In this document: positions 43,113 to 51,600 of the stretch, one piece after another
Layout of the letters: every line of letters starts with the position of its first letter
How positions within the stretch are numbered: the first letter of the stretch is position 1
Source: Nonomuraea sp. PA05
GTDB lineage: Bacteria; Actinomycetota; Actinomycetes; Streptosporangiales; Streptosporangiaceae
DNA: 64,000 bases
Direction: 5' to 3'
Assembly (NCBI RefSeq): GCF_008086045.1
Contig: NZ_VSEY01000037.1
Coordinates: 62,001 to 126,000, forward strand
Translations under genes and position numbers: made by a program
The notes under the pieces: model-generated
Told to the model about the DNA's origin: nothing
Seen by the model: only the letters and a program-made list of their open reading frames with translations
Databases searched by the model: none

Positions 43113-44066
43113 TCAGGGCGTCAGGAGGACGCGGCCTGTGAGTTCGCGGCTCTCCAGGAGGCGGTGGGCGTCGGCGGCCCGGTCCAGCGGGAGCGTGCGC
43201 CCGAGGTAGGCCTCGCTGCGCCCCTCCGCCAGCCTGGCCAGCATCTGCGGGTAGTGGGTGCCGAACACCTGCCCGGCCCAGGCGGGCCCGCTGCACGCGG
43301 TCACCGTCACGCCGCGCGTCATCAGGTCGGCGGCGGTGACGGCGGCGGGCTCGCCGCTGAGCAGGCCGTAGTAGAGCATGCGGCCGGTGCCGGGGGTGAG
43401 GTGGCCGAGCACCTGCCCGGCCGGCGCGCCGCCGATGGACTCGAAGACCACGTCCACGTCAGGCAGCGCGTCGGGCCAGCCGGGAGTGCCGTGGTCGAGC
43501 ACGGTGTCGGCGCCGAGGGCGGCGGCCCGCTCGCGCTTGGCCGCCGATCCGGCCGTGGCGATCACGTGGCCGGCGCCGAACTCCTTGGCGTGCCGGACCA
43601 GGTAGCTGCCGACCGAGCTGGTGCCCGCCTCCACCAGGACGGTCTCCGCTCCGTTCAGGGCCGCCTTCTGCAGCAGGGCGAGCGCCAGCGCGCCGGGGGC
43701 GGCTCCGGCCAGGGCGTGCTCGGGGGCAAGGCCGTCCGGCACCGGGAAGGCCATGGCGGCCGGGAGCGCCACGTACTCGGCGTAGGCGCCGAGCCCGCCG
43801 GTCACGCCCACCATCGTGCCGCCGATCAGCGTCTCGTCCACGCCCTCTCCGACCTCGACGACCTCGCCCGCCACCTCCGCGCCGATCACGGCGGGCAGGG
43901 GCAGCGGGAACGGGAGCGTGCCCGCGCGGATCTGGGTCTCGGCGTAGCTGACGCCGATGGCCTGGGCGCGCAGGAGGAGCTGACCCGCTTCGGGGCGGGG
44001 GCGTGGCAGGTCGGTGAGCCGCAGCTCGTCCGGCTCGCCTGTGCTGTTCAGAACTATGGCACGCAT
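43113..44066 (-). CDS. Zinc-binding dehydrogenase/quinone oxidoreductase (MDR)
   Basis: 317 residues; AAGGAG is 6 nt before the ATG, and upstream in-frame sequence is TetR antisense. N-terminal GroES-like fold (MRAIVLNSTGEPDELRL, IGAEVAGEVVEVGEGVD), then the NADPH-binding core TVLVEAGTSSVGSYLVRHAKE. No structural-zinc cysteines are visible, so it belongs with the quinone oxidoreductase branch. It is divergent from a TetR gene that overlooks two operator-like palindromes. It probably detoxifies quinones or enones. Confidence 0.93.
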   Translation of the reverse strand: MRAIVLNSTGEPDELRLTDLPRPRPEAGQLLLRAQAIGVSYAETQIRAGTLPFPLPLPAVIGAEVAGEVVEVGEGVDETLIGGTMVGVTGGLGAYAEYVALPAAMAFPVPDGLAPEHALAGAAPGALALALLQKAALNGAETVLVEAGTSSVGSYLVRHAKEFGAGHVIATAGSAAKRERAAALGADTVLDHGTPGWPDALPDVDVVFESIGGAPAGQVLGHLTPGTGRMLYYGLLSGEPAAVTAADLMTRGVTVTACSGPAWAGQVFGTHYPQMLARLAEGRSEAYLGRTLPLDRAADAHRLLESRELTGRVLLTP

Positions 44067-44084
44067 GATGGCTCCTTCAATAGG

Positions 44085-44123
44085 TTGACCGGTGGTCCAG
44101 TTAATATATGGACCAGTGGTCAA
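44085..44123. promoter_or_regulatory. Twin TetR operators between oxidoreductase and TetR genes
   Basis: TTGACCGGTGGTCCA (44085-44099) and TGGACCAGTGGTCAA (44109-44123) are inverted relative to each other with 13/15 matches. Each arm is itself the pseudo-palindrome GACCNGTGGTC. Two dimer sites 9 bp apart therefore cover the divergent promoter. Confidence 0.75.
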
Positions 44124-44148
44124 CTTGTCCATGGGAAAGAATTGCCGG

Positions 44149-44739
44149 ATGGAACGTCGAGAGCGGGCCGACGCCGCCCGTAACAGGCAGGCCATCCTGC
44201 GGGCGGCCGAGGATCTGCTGCGGCGCCACCCGCCCGAGCAGGTCTCCGTCGAGCGGGTCGCGGCGGCCGCCGGCGTGGGCAAGGGGACGGTCTTCCACCG
44301 GTTCGGCAGCCGGGCGGGGCTCATGGTGGAGCTCATGTCCGAGCGGGCCCGCGAGCTGGAGCAGGCGGTCACCGACGGGCCGCCGCCGCTCGGGCCCGGC
44401 GCGGAGCCGGAGGAGCGGCTGGTCGCGTTCCTCGCGTGCGTGGCCGAGCTGGGGGCGCGGAACGGGAACCTGATGGCGGCGCACGAGCACGCCATGGCGA
44501 CCAGGAAGGGCGCCGCAGAGCAGCCCAGGGAGAGTCATCCGATCTACACGTTCTGGCATCGGCACGTGTCCGGGCTGATCGCCGAGGGGCGGCCTGATGT
44601 GGACGCCGAGGAGATCGCGCACATGTTGCTCGGCACCCTGCACATGGAGCCGATCGCGGGCCAGCTCCGTGCGGGAGGGCATGAGCGGTTGGCGGCGAGC
44701 TTCGAGGTGCTGGTGCGGGGGCTGATCAGGGGGGGCTGA
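44149..44739 (+). CDS. TetR-family regulator of the divergent oxidoreductase
   Basis: 196 residues from the ATG at 44149 (another ATG at 44131). N-terminal HTH: NRQAILRAAEDLLRRHP, SVERVAAAAGVGKGTVFHRF and GSRAGLMVELM. The ligand domain contains LGARNGNLMAAHEHAM and HMLLGTLHMEPIAGQL, a pattern common in this TetR group. The operator pair lies between it and the oxidoreductase, so autorepression and control of the neighbour are likely. The segment after its stop holds short GCTGATCAG repeats. Confidence 0.92.
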   Translation: MERRERADAARNRQAILRAAEDLLRRHPPEQVSVERVAAAAGVGKGTVFHRFGSRAGLMVELMSERARELEQAVTDGPPPLGPGAEPEERLVAFLACVAELGARNGNLMAAHEHAMATRKGAAEQPRESHPIYTFWHRHVSGLIAEGRPDVDAEEIAHMLLGTLHMEPIAGQLRAGGHERLAASFEVLVRGLIRGG

Positions 44740-44786
44740 TCAGAGGCGGGCTGGGTGAGAGCTGGGGTGGGTGAAAGGCGGGCTGA

Positions 44787-45656
44787 TCAGAGGGGGAGGT
44801 GGGTGACGGCGGCGCGGAAGGCCGTCACGGCGGCGACGATCGCCGGGTGAGCGCCGTTCCCCTTCCTGAAGGCGGCCAGCGTGCGGCGGCTCAGCGGCAG
44901 GCGGGTGAGCCGCACCCCGTGCGCCGAGCCGGCCGCCGCCAGGTGCGGGACGAGTGCGACGCCGTGACCGGCGGCGGCGAAGGCGAGCACGGTGTCGAAG
45001 TCGTCGATGTGGTGCCGTACGACCGGCTCGAACCCGGCCGCCTGGCACGCCCTGATCGCCATCGTGTGGCAGAGCGTGCCGGGCTTGTTGGTGATCCACG
45101 CGTCGGCTATGGCGGCCGCGATCGAGGGCCGGTCCGTGAGGTACATCGGCTCGCTGAACAGCGCCTCCGTCTCGATCGACGCGTCGGTGACGGGTGGGAC
45201 GAAGTCGTACTCGTGCACCAGCGCCACGTCCAGGTCCCCGGCCCGCAGCGCCGCCGAGACGTCCGCCGGGTCGATCTCGGCCACCATCGGCTCCAGCCCT
45301 GGATGGGCGCCGGTCAGGGCGGCGAGGGCGGGCGGCAGCAGCACGCGGGCCGCCGTGGGGAACGCGCCGATCCGCAGCGGCCCCGACGGGCCGCCCCGCG
45401 CGGCGGCGAGCGCGGCCGAGGCGCGTTCGAGCTGCTCCAGGACGGCCTGCGCGTGCTCCACGAGCAGGTGGCCTGCGGGCGTCAGCGTCACGGTACGGCC
45501 TGTGCGTTCGAGCAGTGGCACGCCCGCCTCCCGCTCCAGCGCGCTGAGCTGCTGGGAGACGGCCGACGGCGTGAACGTGACCGCCTCGGCGACCGCCGCG
45601 ATCGTGCCGCGCCTGGCGAGTTCGCGCAGGAGGTGCAGCTTGCGTGGGTCGAGCAT
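44787..45656 (-). CDS. LysR-family transcriptional regulator
   Basis: 289 residues. HTH at RRGTIAAVAEAVTFTPSAVSQ (about 15-35; split here as TIAAVAEAVTF and TPSAVSQQLSAL), then an effector domain with GPLRIGAFPTAARVLLPPAL and DLDVALVHEYDFVPPV. It is divergent from a DapA-like lyase, the probable target. The palindrome AGCTTAAGCT lies just before its start. It resembles the LysR at 29.2 kb, which also pairs with a divergent enzyme gene. Confidence 0.93.
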   Translation of the reverse strand: MLDPRKLHLLRELARRGTIAAVAEAVTFTPSAVSQQLSALEREAGVPLLERTGRTVTLTPAGHLLVEHAQAVLEQLERASAALAAARGGPSGPLRIGAFPTAARVLLPPALAALTGAHPGLEPMVAEIDPADVSAALRAGDLDVALVHEYDFVPPVTDASIETEALFSEPMYLTDRPSIAAAIADAWITNKPGTLCHTMAIRACQAAGFEPVVRHHIDDFDTVLAFAAAGHGVALVPHLAAAGSAHGVRLTRLPLSRRTLAAFRKGNGAHPAIVAAVTAFRAAVTHLPL

Positions 45657-45662
45657 AAGTTC

Positions 45663-45672
45663 AGCTTAAGCT
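45663..45672. promoter_or_regulatory. AGCTTAAGCT palindrome in LysR/lyase promoter
   Basis: A perfect 10-bp palindrome 7 bp upstream of the LysR ATG, within TTCAGCTTAAGCTCAA. Probable LysR recognition site. Confidence 0.5.
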
Positions 45673-45727
45673 CAAACGTAGAAATTGGCGCTGGTGCTAA
45701 CGGGTTCTGGTCGGTCAAGCTCGAAGC

Positions 45728-46591
45728 ATGCTGAGAGGAATTCACGTACCGCTGGTCACGCCGTTCGACGCGTCGGGCGAGGTGGCCGTGGACACGATCG
45801 AGAAGCTCGCCAGGCAGGTGCTCGACGAGGGCGCCGCCGGCCTGGTCGCGCTGGGCACCACCGGCGAGGTGGCCGCGCTCGGCCCCGAGGAGCGGGTGCG
45901 AGTGATCGAGGTGTGCGCGCGGGTCTGCGCCGAGCGGCAGGCGCTGCTGACCGTCGGGGTGACGGGCGCCGACACCCGCGCCACCGCCCGGGCGCTGCGG
46001 GAGCTGCCGCCAGCGGTGGGGGCCGCGCTGGTGACGATCCCGTCCTTCCTGCGGCCGGGCGAGCGCGGGGTCGTCGCGCACTTCGAGGCGCTGGCAGAGG
46101 AGACGCCGGTGCCGCTGGTGATCTACCACATTCCCTACCGGACCGGGCAGGCCGTCAGTGCCGCCACGCTGCGCCGGCTCGGTGCGCACCCGATGATCGC
46201 GGGCACCAAGTACGCGGCCGGCGGCATCGACGCGGAGGCGGTCGAGCTGCTCGCCGATCCGCCCGAGGGCTTCGAGGTGCTGTGCGGCGACGACGTCTTC
46301 GTCTCGCCGCTGCTCGCGCTGGGGGCGGCGGGCGGCATCCTGGCCTCCGCGCACCTGGAGACCGCCGGGTTCGTGGAGCTGGCCGACGCCTGGCACGCGG
46401 GCGACGTCGTACGGGCCAGGGCGCTCGGGCATCGGCTGGCCCGGCTGTCGGCGGCGCTGTTCACCGAGCCCAACCCGACGGTGCTCAAGGGCGTGCTGCA
46501 CGCGCGCGGCCTGATTCCCACGCCCGACGTGCGGCTGCCGCTCGTGCCCGCGAGCGCCGAAGCGGTGTCGCGGGCCCTCGCCGAGAAATAG
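45728..46591 (+). CDS. DapA-family aldolase/lyase
   Basis: 287 residues of the class I aldolase family that includes dihydrodipicolinate synthase and N-acetylneuraminate lyase. GTTGE at 43-47, Y133 in IYHIPYRTG and Schiff-base K161 in AGTKYAAGG are all in register. The true dapA is usually linked to dapB, which is absent here. With a divergent LysR beside it, a catabolic pyruvate-dependent aldolase is as likely as DapA. The ATG lacks a strong RBS. Confidence 0.88.
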   Translation: MLRGIHVPLVTPFDASGEVAVDTIEKLARQVLDEGAAGLVALGTTGEVAALGPEERVRVIEVCARVCAERQALLTVGVTGADTRATARALRELPPAVGAALVTIPSFLRPGERGVVAHFEALAEETPVPLVIYHIPYRTGQAVSAATLRRLGAHPMIAGTKYAAGGIDAEAVELLADPPEGFEVLCGDDVFVSPLLALGAAGGILASAHLETAGFVELADAWHAGDVVRARALGHRLARLSAALFTEPNPTVLKGVLHARGLIPTPDVRLPLVPASAEAVSRALAEK

Positions 46592-46634
46592 GGCTGGACA
46601 GGAAGTGGGGTTAGGGGCTAACTTCTACCGCCAT

Positions 46635-46704
46635 ATGGGTTCCCTGTGATTCTCGCGCCAGAGGCGCACACGCGTTGAGCTGCTAGCTCCGCCTGTGCCG
46701 CCTC
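46635..46704 (+). promoter_or_regulatory. Structured leader with mini-ORF before ABC-F gene
   Basis: In the 156-bp gap, a five-base-spaced ATG opens a 4-codon ORF (MGSL, 46635-46649). Then GAGGCGCACA (46661-46670) pairs with TGTGCCGCCTC (46694-46704, one bulge) around an inner stem GAGCT/AGCTC (46677-46681, 46685-46689). The T4 run GTTTTCC follows. A possible promoter is TTAGGG-N17-TATGGG; if that -10 is used it would overlap the mini-ORF. Attenuation is suggested, not shown. Confidence 0.4.
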
Positions 46705-46747
46705 ACACCGGTCGTTTTCCGAGCCGAGAAGAGGGGGTGGGCCCTTT

Positions 46748-48619
46748 ATGCGTACTGCTGCTGCCCAACTGGCACTCAACGAGATCACCAAGCGTTACGA
46801 CACCCGCGTCGTCCTGGACCGCGTGTCCTTCACCGTCAGACCCGGCGAGCGGGTCGGCGTGATCGGGGACAACGGGGCGGGCAAGTCCACGCTGCTCCGG
46901 CTCATGGCGGGGGTCGAGCGGGCGGACAACGGCGAGATCACCGTCGTCGCGCCCGGCGGTGTGGGGTACCTGCCGCAGTCCCTGGAACTGCCGCCGCACG
47001 CCACGGTGGCGGACGTCATCGATCTGGCGCTGGCCGAGTTGCGCGAGCTGGAGGCCCGGATACGGGTGGCCGAGCTCGCGCTCGCCGGGCATGCCGAGGG
47101 TGATGCCGGGCATGCCGAGGGTGATGCCGGGCATGCCGAAGGTGATGCCGGGCATGCCGAAGGTGATGCCGGGCATGCCGAGGGCGGTGGGGCCGGGTCG
47201 GCGGAGGCGTATGACCGGCTGGTGGCGGAGTTCGAGGCGCGCGGCGGGTACCAGGCCGACGTGCGGGTGGACGCCGCGCTGCACGGGCTCGGGCTGCCAG
47301 GGCTCGACCGGGCGCGCCCGGTCGGCACGCTCTCCGGCGGCGAACGATCCCGCCTCGCCCTGGCCGCCACGCTCGCCGCCGACCCCGAGCTGCTGCTGCT
47401 CGACGAGCCGACGAACGACCTGGACGACCGGGCCGTGGCCTGGCTCGAACAGCGGCTGCGCGCCCACCGGGGCACCGTGGTGGCGATCACGCACGACCGG
47501 GTGTTCCTGGAGCAGGTGACGTCCACCGTTCTGGAGGTCGAGGAAGGGCGGGTGCGCCGCTACGGGGACGGGTACTCCGGGTACCTCGTGGCCAAGGCCG
47601 CCGAGCGGGCGGCGCGGCTGCGGGCGTACGAGGAGTGGAAGCAGGAGCTGGCCCGGCACTCGGGGCTGGTCGCCGCCAACGCCGGGCGGATGGCGGCCAT
47701 CCCGCGCAAGATGGACAAGGCGGGCATGGGCACCGGGGCCTGGCGCGCCCGGTCGCGCACGCACGGGGCGGCGGGGCGGGTGCGGCAGTCGCAGCAGCGC
47801 ATGCGATGGCTCACCGACAACCCGGCCTCCCGGCCGCCTGACCCGCTCCGCTTCACGCCCACCTTCGAGCCGGACCAGGTGATGAGCGGCACGATGGATC
47901 ACGCCGCAAGTCGCACGGCGGGCCTCGCGCTGAGCGGTGCGGTGGAGCACGCGGCTGATCGAGTGGTGGACGGTGTGGTGGAGCACGCGGCTGATCGGGT
48001 GGTGGACGATGTGGTGGCCGGGCTCGACGGGGTGCGGGTGGCGGACGGTGTGGTGGCCGGGCTCGACGGGGTGCGGGTGGCGGGTCGGCTGCGGGTGGAC
48101 GGGCTGACCCTGCGCTGCGGTGAGCGGCTGCTCGTCACCGGTCCGAACGGGGCGGGTAAGACCACGCTCATGCGGGTGCTGGCCGGAGAGCTTCAGCCGG
48201 ACGCGGGCACCGTACGGCGCTCGGGCCGGGTCGGTCACCTCAGGCAGGACGAGCAGGCCGGGCCGCCGGAGCGCACCGTGCTGGGGGCCTACGCCACGGG
48301 CCGGGCCGGTTCGCTGGAGGAGCATGCGGACGCGCTGCTGGCTCTGGGGCTGTTCCGGCCCTCGGAGCTGCGGTTGCGGCTGGGGGAGCTGTCGTACGGG
48401 CAGCGCCGCCGGGTCGAGCTGGCCCGCCTGGTCAGTGAGCCCGTGGACCTGTTGCTGCTCGACGAGCCGACGAACCACCTGTCGCCGCAGCTCGTCGAGC
48501 AGTTGGAGGAGGCGCTGGCCACGTACCGGGGCGCGCTGGTGATCGTGACGCACGACCGCCGCATGCGCGCCTCCTTCACCGGCTCCCACCTGGAGCTACG
48601 TGCCGGTACGGCCGTGTGA
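46748..48619 (+). CDS. ABC-F ribosome-protection-type ATPase
   Basis: 623 residues, two NBDs and no TM. NBD1: GDNGAGKST (about 41-49), LSGGERSRL and LLLLDEPTNDLDD. NBD2: GPNGAGKTT, LSYGQRRRVELA and LLLLDEPTNHLS. ABC-F proteins of this sort protect the ribosome from macrolides, lincosamides or related drugs. The NBD1 arm holds a repeated GHAEGDA segment, and the interdomain linker has two further repeats. Its linker starts with EWKQELARHSGLVAANAGR, typical of actinomycete self-resistance proteins. Specificity is unknown. Confidence 0.92.
   Translation: MRTAAAQLALNEITKRYDTRVVLDRVSFTVRPGERVGVIGDNGAGKSTLLRLMAGVERADNGEITVVAPGGVGYLPQSLELPPHATVADVIDLALAELRELEARIRVAELALAGHAEGDAGHAEGDAGHAEGDAGHAEGDAGHAEGGGAGSAEAYDRLVAEFEARGGYQADVRVDAALHGLGLPGLDRARPVGTLSGGERSRLALAATLAADPELLLLDEPTNDLDDRAVAWLEQRLRAHRGTVVAITHDRVFLEQVTSTVLEVEEGRVRRYGDGYSGYLVAKAAERAARLRAYEEWKQELARHSGLVAANAGRMAAIPRKMDKAGMGTGAWRARSRTHGAAGRVRQSQQRMRWLTDNPASRPPDPLRFTPTFEPDQVMSGTMDHAASRTAGLALSGAVEHAADRVVDGVVEHAADRVVDDVVAGLDGVRVADGVVAGLDGVRVAGRLRVDGLTLRCGERLLVTGPNGAGKTTLMRVLAGELQPDAGTVRRSGRVGHLRQDEQAGPPERTVLGAYATGRAGSLEEHADALLALGLFRPSELRLRLGELSYGQRRRVELARLVSEPVDLLLLDEPTNHLSPQLVEQLEEALATYRGALVIVTHDRRMRASFTGSHLELRAGTAV
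47087..47187 (+). repeat. 21-bp tandem repeat in ABC-F NBD1
   Basis: Four complete copies of GGGCATGCCGAGGGTGATGC plus C, starting at 47087, 47108, 47129 and 47150, and a partial fifth from 47171. They encode GHAEGDA repeated, inserted between the Q-loop helix and the signature motif of NBD1. Near-identical copies imply recent expansion. Confidence 0.93.
47942..48091 (+). repeat. Two duplicated blocks in the ABC-F interdomain linker
   Basis: A 36-bp unit encoding VEHAADRVVDGV occurs twice (47942, 47978), followed directly by a 39-bp unit encoding VAGLDGVRVADGV twice (48014, 48053). They lie in the linker just before NBD2, where the antibiotic-resistance domain of ABC-F proteins is located. 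Confidence 0.9.
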
Positions 48620-48679
48620 CCGCGCGGGCGGGCGGCCTGCGTCGTGGCGGCGCGGGTCGCCCGTAGGCGGGTGGCCGGT

Positions 48680-51600
48680 TCAGCGGTCCGACTCCCTGAT
48701 GGCGGTGCCGACCTCGCTCACCCGGTCCGCCAGCAGCCCGATCGCGCCCACCGCCCGCACCATCGGGTCGTCCTCGGCTCCGCCCAGGGCCCGGGCCTTG
48801 AGGTAGGCCGCCTTGACCGCCGCCCACCGCTCCGCCTGGGCGGGGGTCAGGCGGCCGCGCAGCTCGGCGAGCTTGAGCAGGTTGGCCTCGGCGTCGGCCG
48901 TGAGGGTCTGCGCCTCGCCGAGGTAGTGGTCGTCGATCACCGCTTCCAGCTCGTCGTCGTTCATGGCGGGCACGATGCGTTCGGCCAGTTTGTTCATGTT
49001 GCGGTAGGAGCCCTGGAGCCGGTACGGCGGCTCGGTGCGGGCGGCGTCCGACTGGGCGGCGGAGGCGATGTAGGCCTGGTTGTTGGCCAGCACCACCTCC
49101 TGCACGCGCACCAGCTTGGCCAGCACGCTGAGCATCTGGTCCAGCTCGGGCTTGGTATAGGGGTGCGCGAGCTGGTCGGGCCGCACGGTCGGGTCGCCCT
49201 TGGCGAGGCGGACGAGCAGCTCGACGTCCGAGCGGTCGCGGCCGGACAGCGGCGCGAGTACGGGGTTGGAGGTGAGGGCGTTGTCCACATAGCTGAGCGC
49301 GAACAGCTCCTCCTTGCCCGACAGCACGTCGCCCAGGTTCCACACGTCGGCGCGGTTGGCCAGCATGTCGGGGATGCGGAAGCGCCGGCCCGACTCGGTG
49401 TACGGGTTGCCCGCCATGCACACGGCGAAGCGCTTGCCGCGCAGGTCGTACGTCCTGGTGCGCCCGTTCCACACGCCCTCGATGCGGCGCTGGGCGTCGC
49501 ACAGCGAGATGAACTTCTGCAGCAGCTCCGGCGAGGTGTGCTGGATGTCGTCCAGGTAGAGCAGGGTGTTGTTGCCCGTCTCCAGCGCGAACGAGATCTT
49601 CTCCACCTCCTGCCTGGCCGTCGCGTCGGGCGCGTCGGCAGGGTCCAGCGAGGTGACCTCGTGGCCCAGCGCCGGGCCGTTGACCTTGACGAACACCAGG
49701 CCGAGGCGGCTGGCCACGTACTCCATCAGCGTGGTCTTGCCGTAGCCGGGCGGCGAGATCAGCAGGAGCAGGCCCATCTGGTCGGTGCGCTTGCCCGCGC
49801 CCGCCGCGCCGAGCTGCTTGGCCAGGTTGTCGCCGATCAGCGGCAGGTACACCTCGTCGAGCAGGCGGTTGCGGACGAAGGCGCTCATCACCTTCGGCTT
49901 GTACTCCTCCAGGCGCAGCCGGCGGCGCTCGGCCTCGACCAGCTCGTTCCTGCGGCGCTGGTAGGCGCGGTAGGCGGGCACCCGTTCCCGGGCGAAGCGC
50001 CTGGTTCTGGGCAGGAGCTCGTCGAGGCGGATCTCCAGCTTGCGGTCCTGGATGCGCGGGTGCGCGCCGAGGAGGCCGTCCACGGTCTCGGCGGTGGTGG
50101 CGCTGGAGTCGTAGCGGGGCAGGTGGCCGCAGAGCTGGACGGCGATCGCCTCCGTCACCTCGGGCCCCTGGTGGTAGGCGGTGAGCCAGGCGTGGGCGAG
50201 CTGGACGCGCTCGGTGAGGGGCAGGGCCTTGAGGTCCTCCTCGAACTCGCGGGTCTTGACCTGGCCGAGCGCGTGGCGGAACCCGTCGAGCAGGTCGAGG
50301 GCCGGCTTGGCGGTGACGAAGCCGGCGGGCGCGGCGCCCAGCTCCTCGACGAGGTACTCGCCGGCGAGGGCCGCCTCGGGCAGGCCGAGGCCCGGCAGGA
50401 ACGCGGCGATCGATCGGTCCAGCTCGTCGGCGAGTGAGCCCAGGGCGGGCGTGACGCCGAAGACCGTGCGGGCTCTGACCAGGGACGCGGCGCGGGCGGC
50501 CAATGTTTTACGTGAAACCTCGTCCGTCCCGAACGCCCAGAAGAGCTGCGCCGCCGCCCTGGTCGCGGCGGGGTAGCGCAGCAGCCCGGCGCCCTCGCGC
50601 AGGCGGGTCAGGGTGTCCAGGATGAGCGTGGCGTCGTGGTCGTGGACGCCGCGCTCGTAGCCCTCGTCGTAGCGCTCCTCGGCGGCCCGCCGGACCAGCT
50701 CCTCCAGTGGCGTCCCCGCCGTGACGGAGTCGAGGAGGGAGGCGGCCAGGTGCTCGCCCCGGTAGACGTCCGGGGTCTCGGAGACCAGCGTCTGGTCCCA
50801 GAAGGGCCGGGTGTCGCCGAAGGAGCCGGGCACGGGCGCCCGGTAGTCGGTGCCGGTGATGGCGAAGTGCATCGCACCGTCGTGCGGGACCAGTGTCAGG
50901 TCGATCGGCTGCGTGTTGACGGCGAAGCGGTGGTGGCCCAGCCGCAGGGTCTCGCCGCCGTCCGAGAAGAGGTCGAGCCGGTCCCGCAGTGCCCGCCCCG
51001 CCTCCTGCTGTGCCGACTTGATCCGCCCGTCGAGCTCCTCGGCCCGTACGGCGTCGCCCAGCTCCCGCAGGCCGGCCGCGGCCGAGCGGACCTTGGCCAC
51101 CATGGGGTCGGTCGCGAAGTAGGTGTTGACCTCGTCCAGCGAGGACAAGGTGCCGAGCCGCCTGGTGACGCTGCCGAGGATGCGCTCGGCGGAGGAGAAG
51201 AGACGGTCGGCGCGGCGGGCGAGGTCGTCGAGCTGGGTCTGCTTGCGGGCGGAGAACGCCTCATAGACGTCGTCCCGCTTGGCGGCGAGCTGCGCGGCGA
51301 AGTCGTCGAACTCGCCGAAGCGCGACTCCAGGTTCTCCACCTGCAGCATCAGCCGTCCGAGCTGCTCGTCGCACTTCTGCGGCGTGTCGGCCATGGCCAG
51401 CGCGCCCGTGACGGCCTGCCCGAACAGCGCGAACTCGGCGGCGAACGCGGCCCGCCCCTCCGAGCCGAGCAGCTCGCGCCGCCGCCCGTCGAGGACGGCT
51501 CTGGCCCGGTTCACGCCGCCGAGCACCTCGGCGATGCGGCCCAGGATCGAGGTGCGGACGGTGGCGTCGGCGATGTCCAGGGAGCCGACGACCTCCGTGA

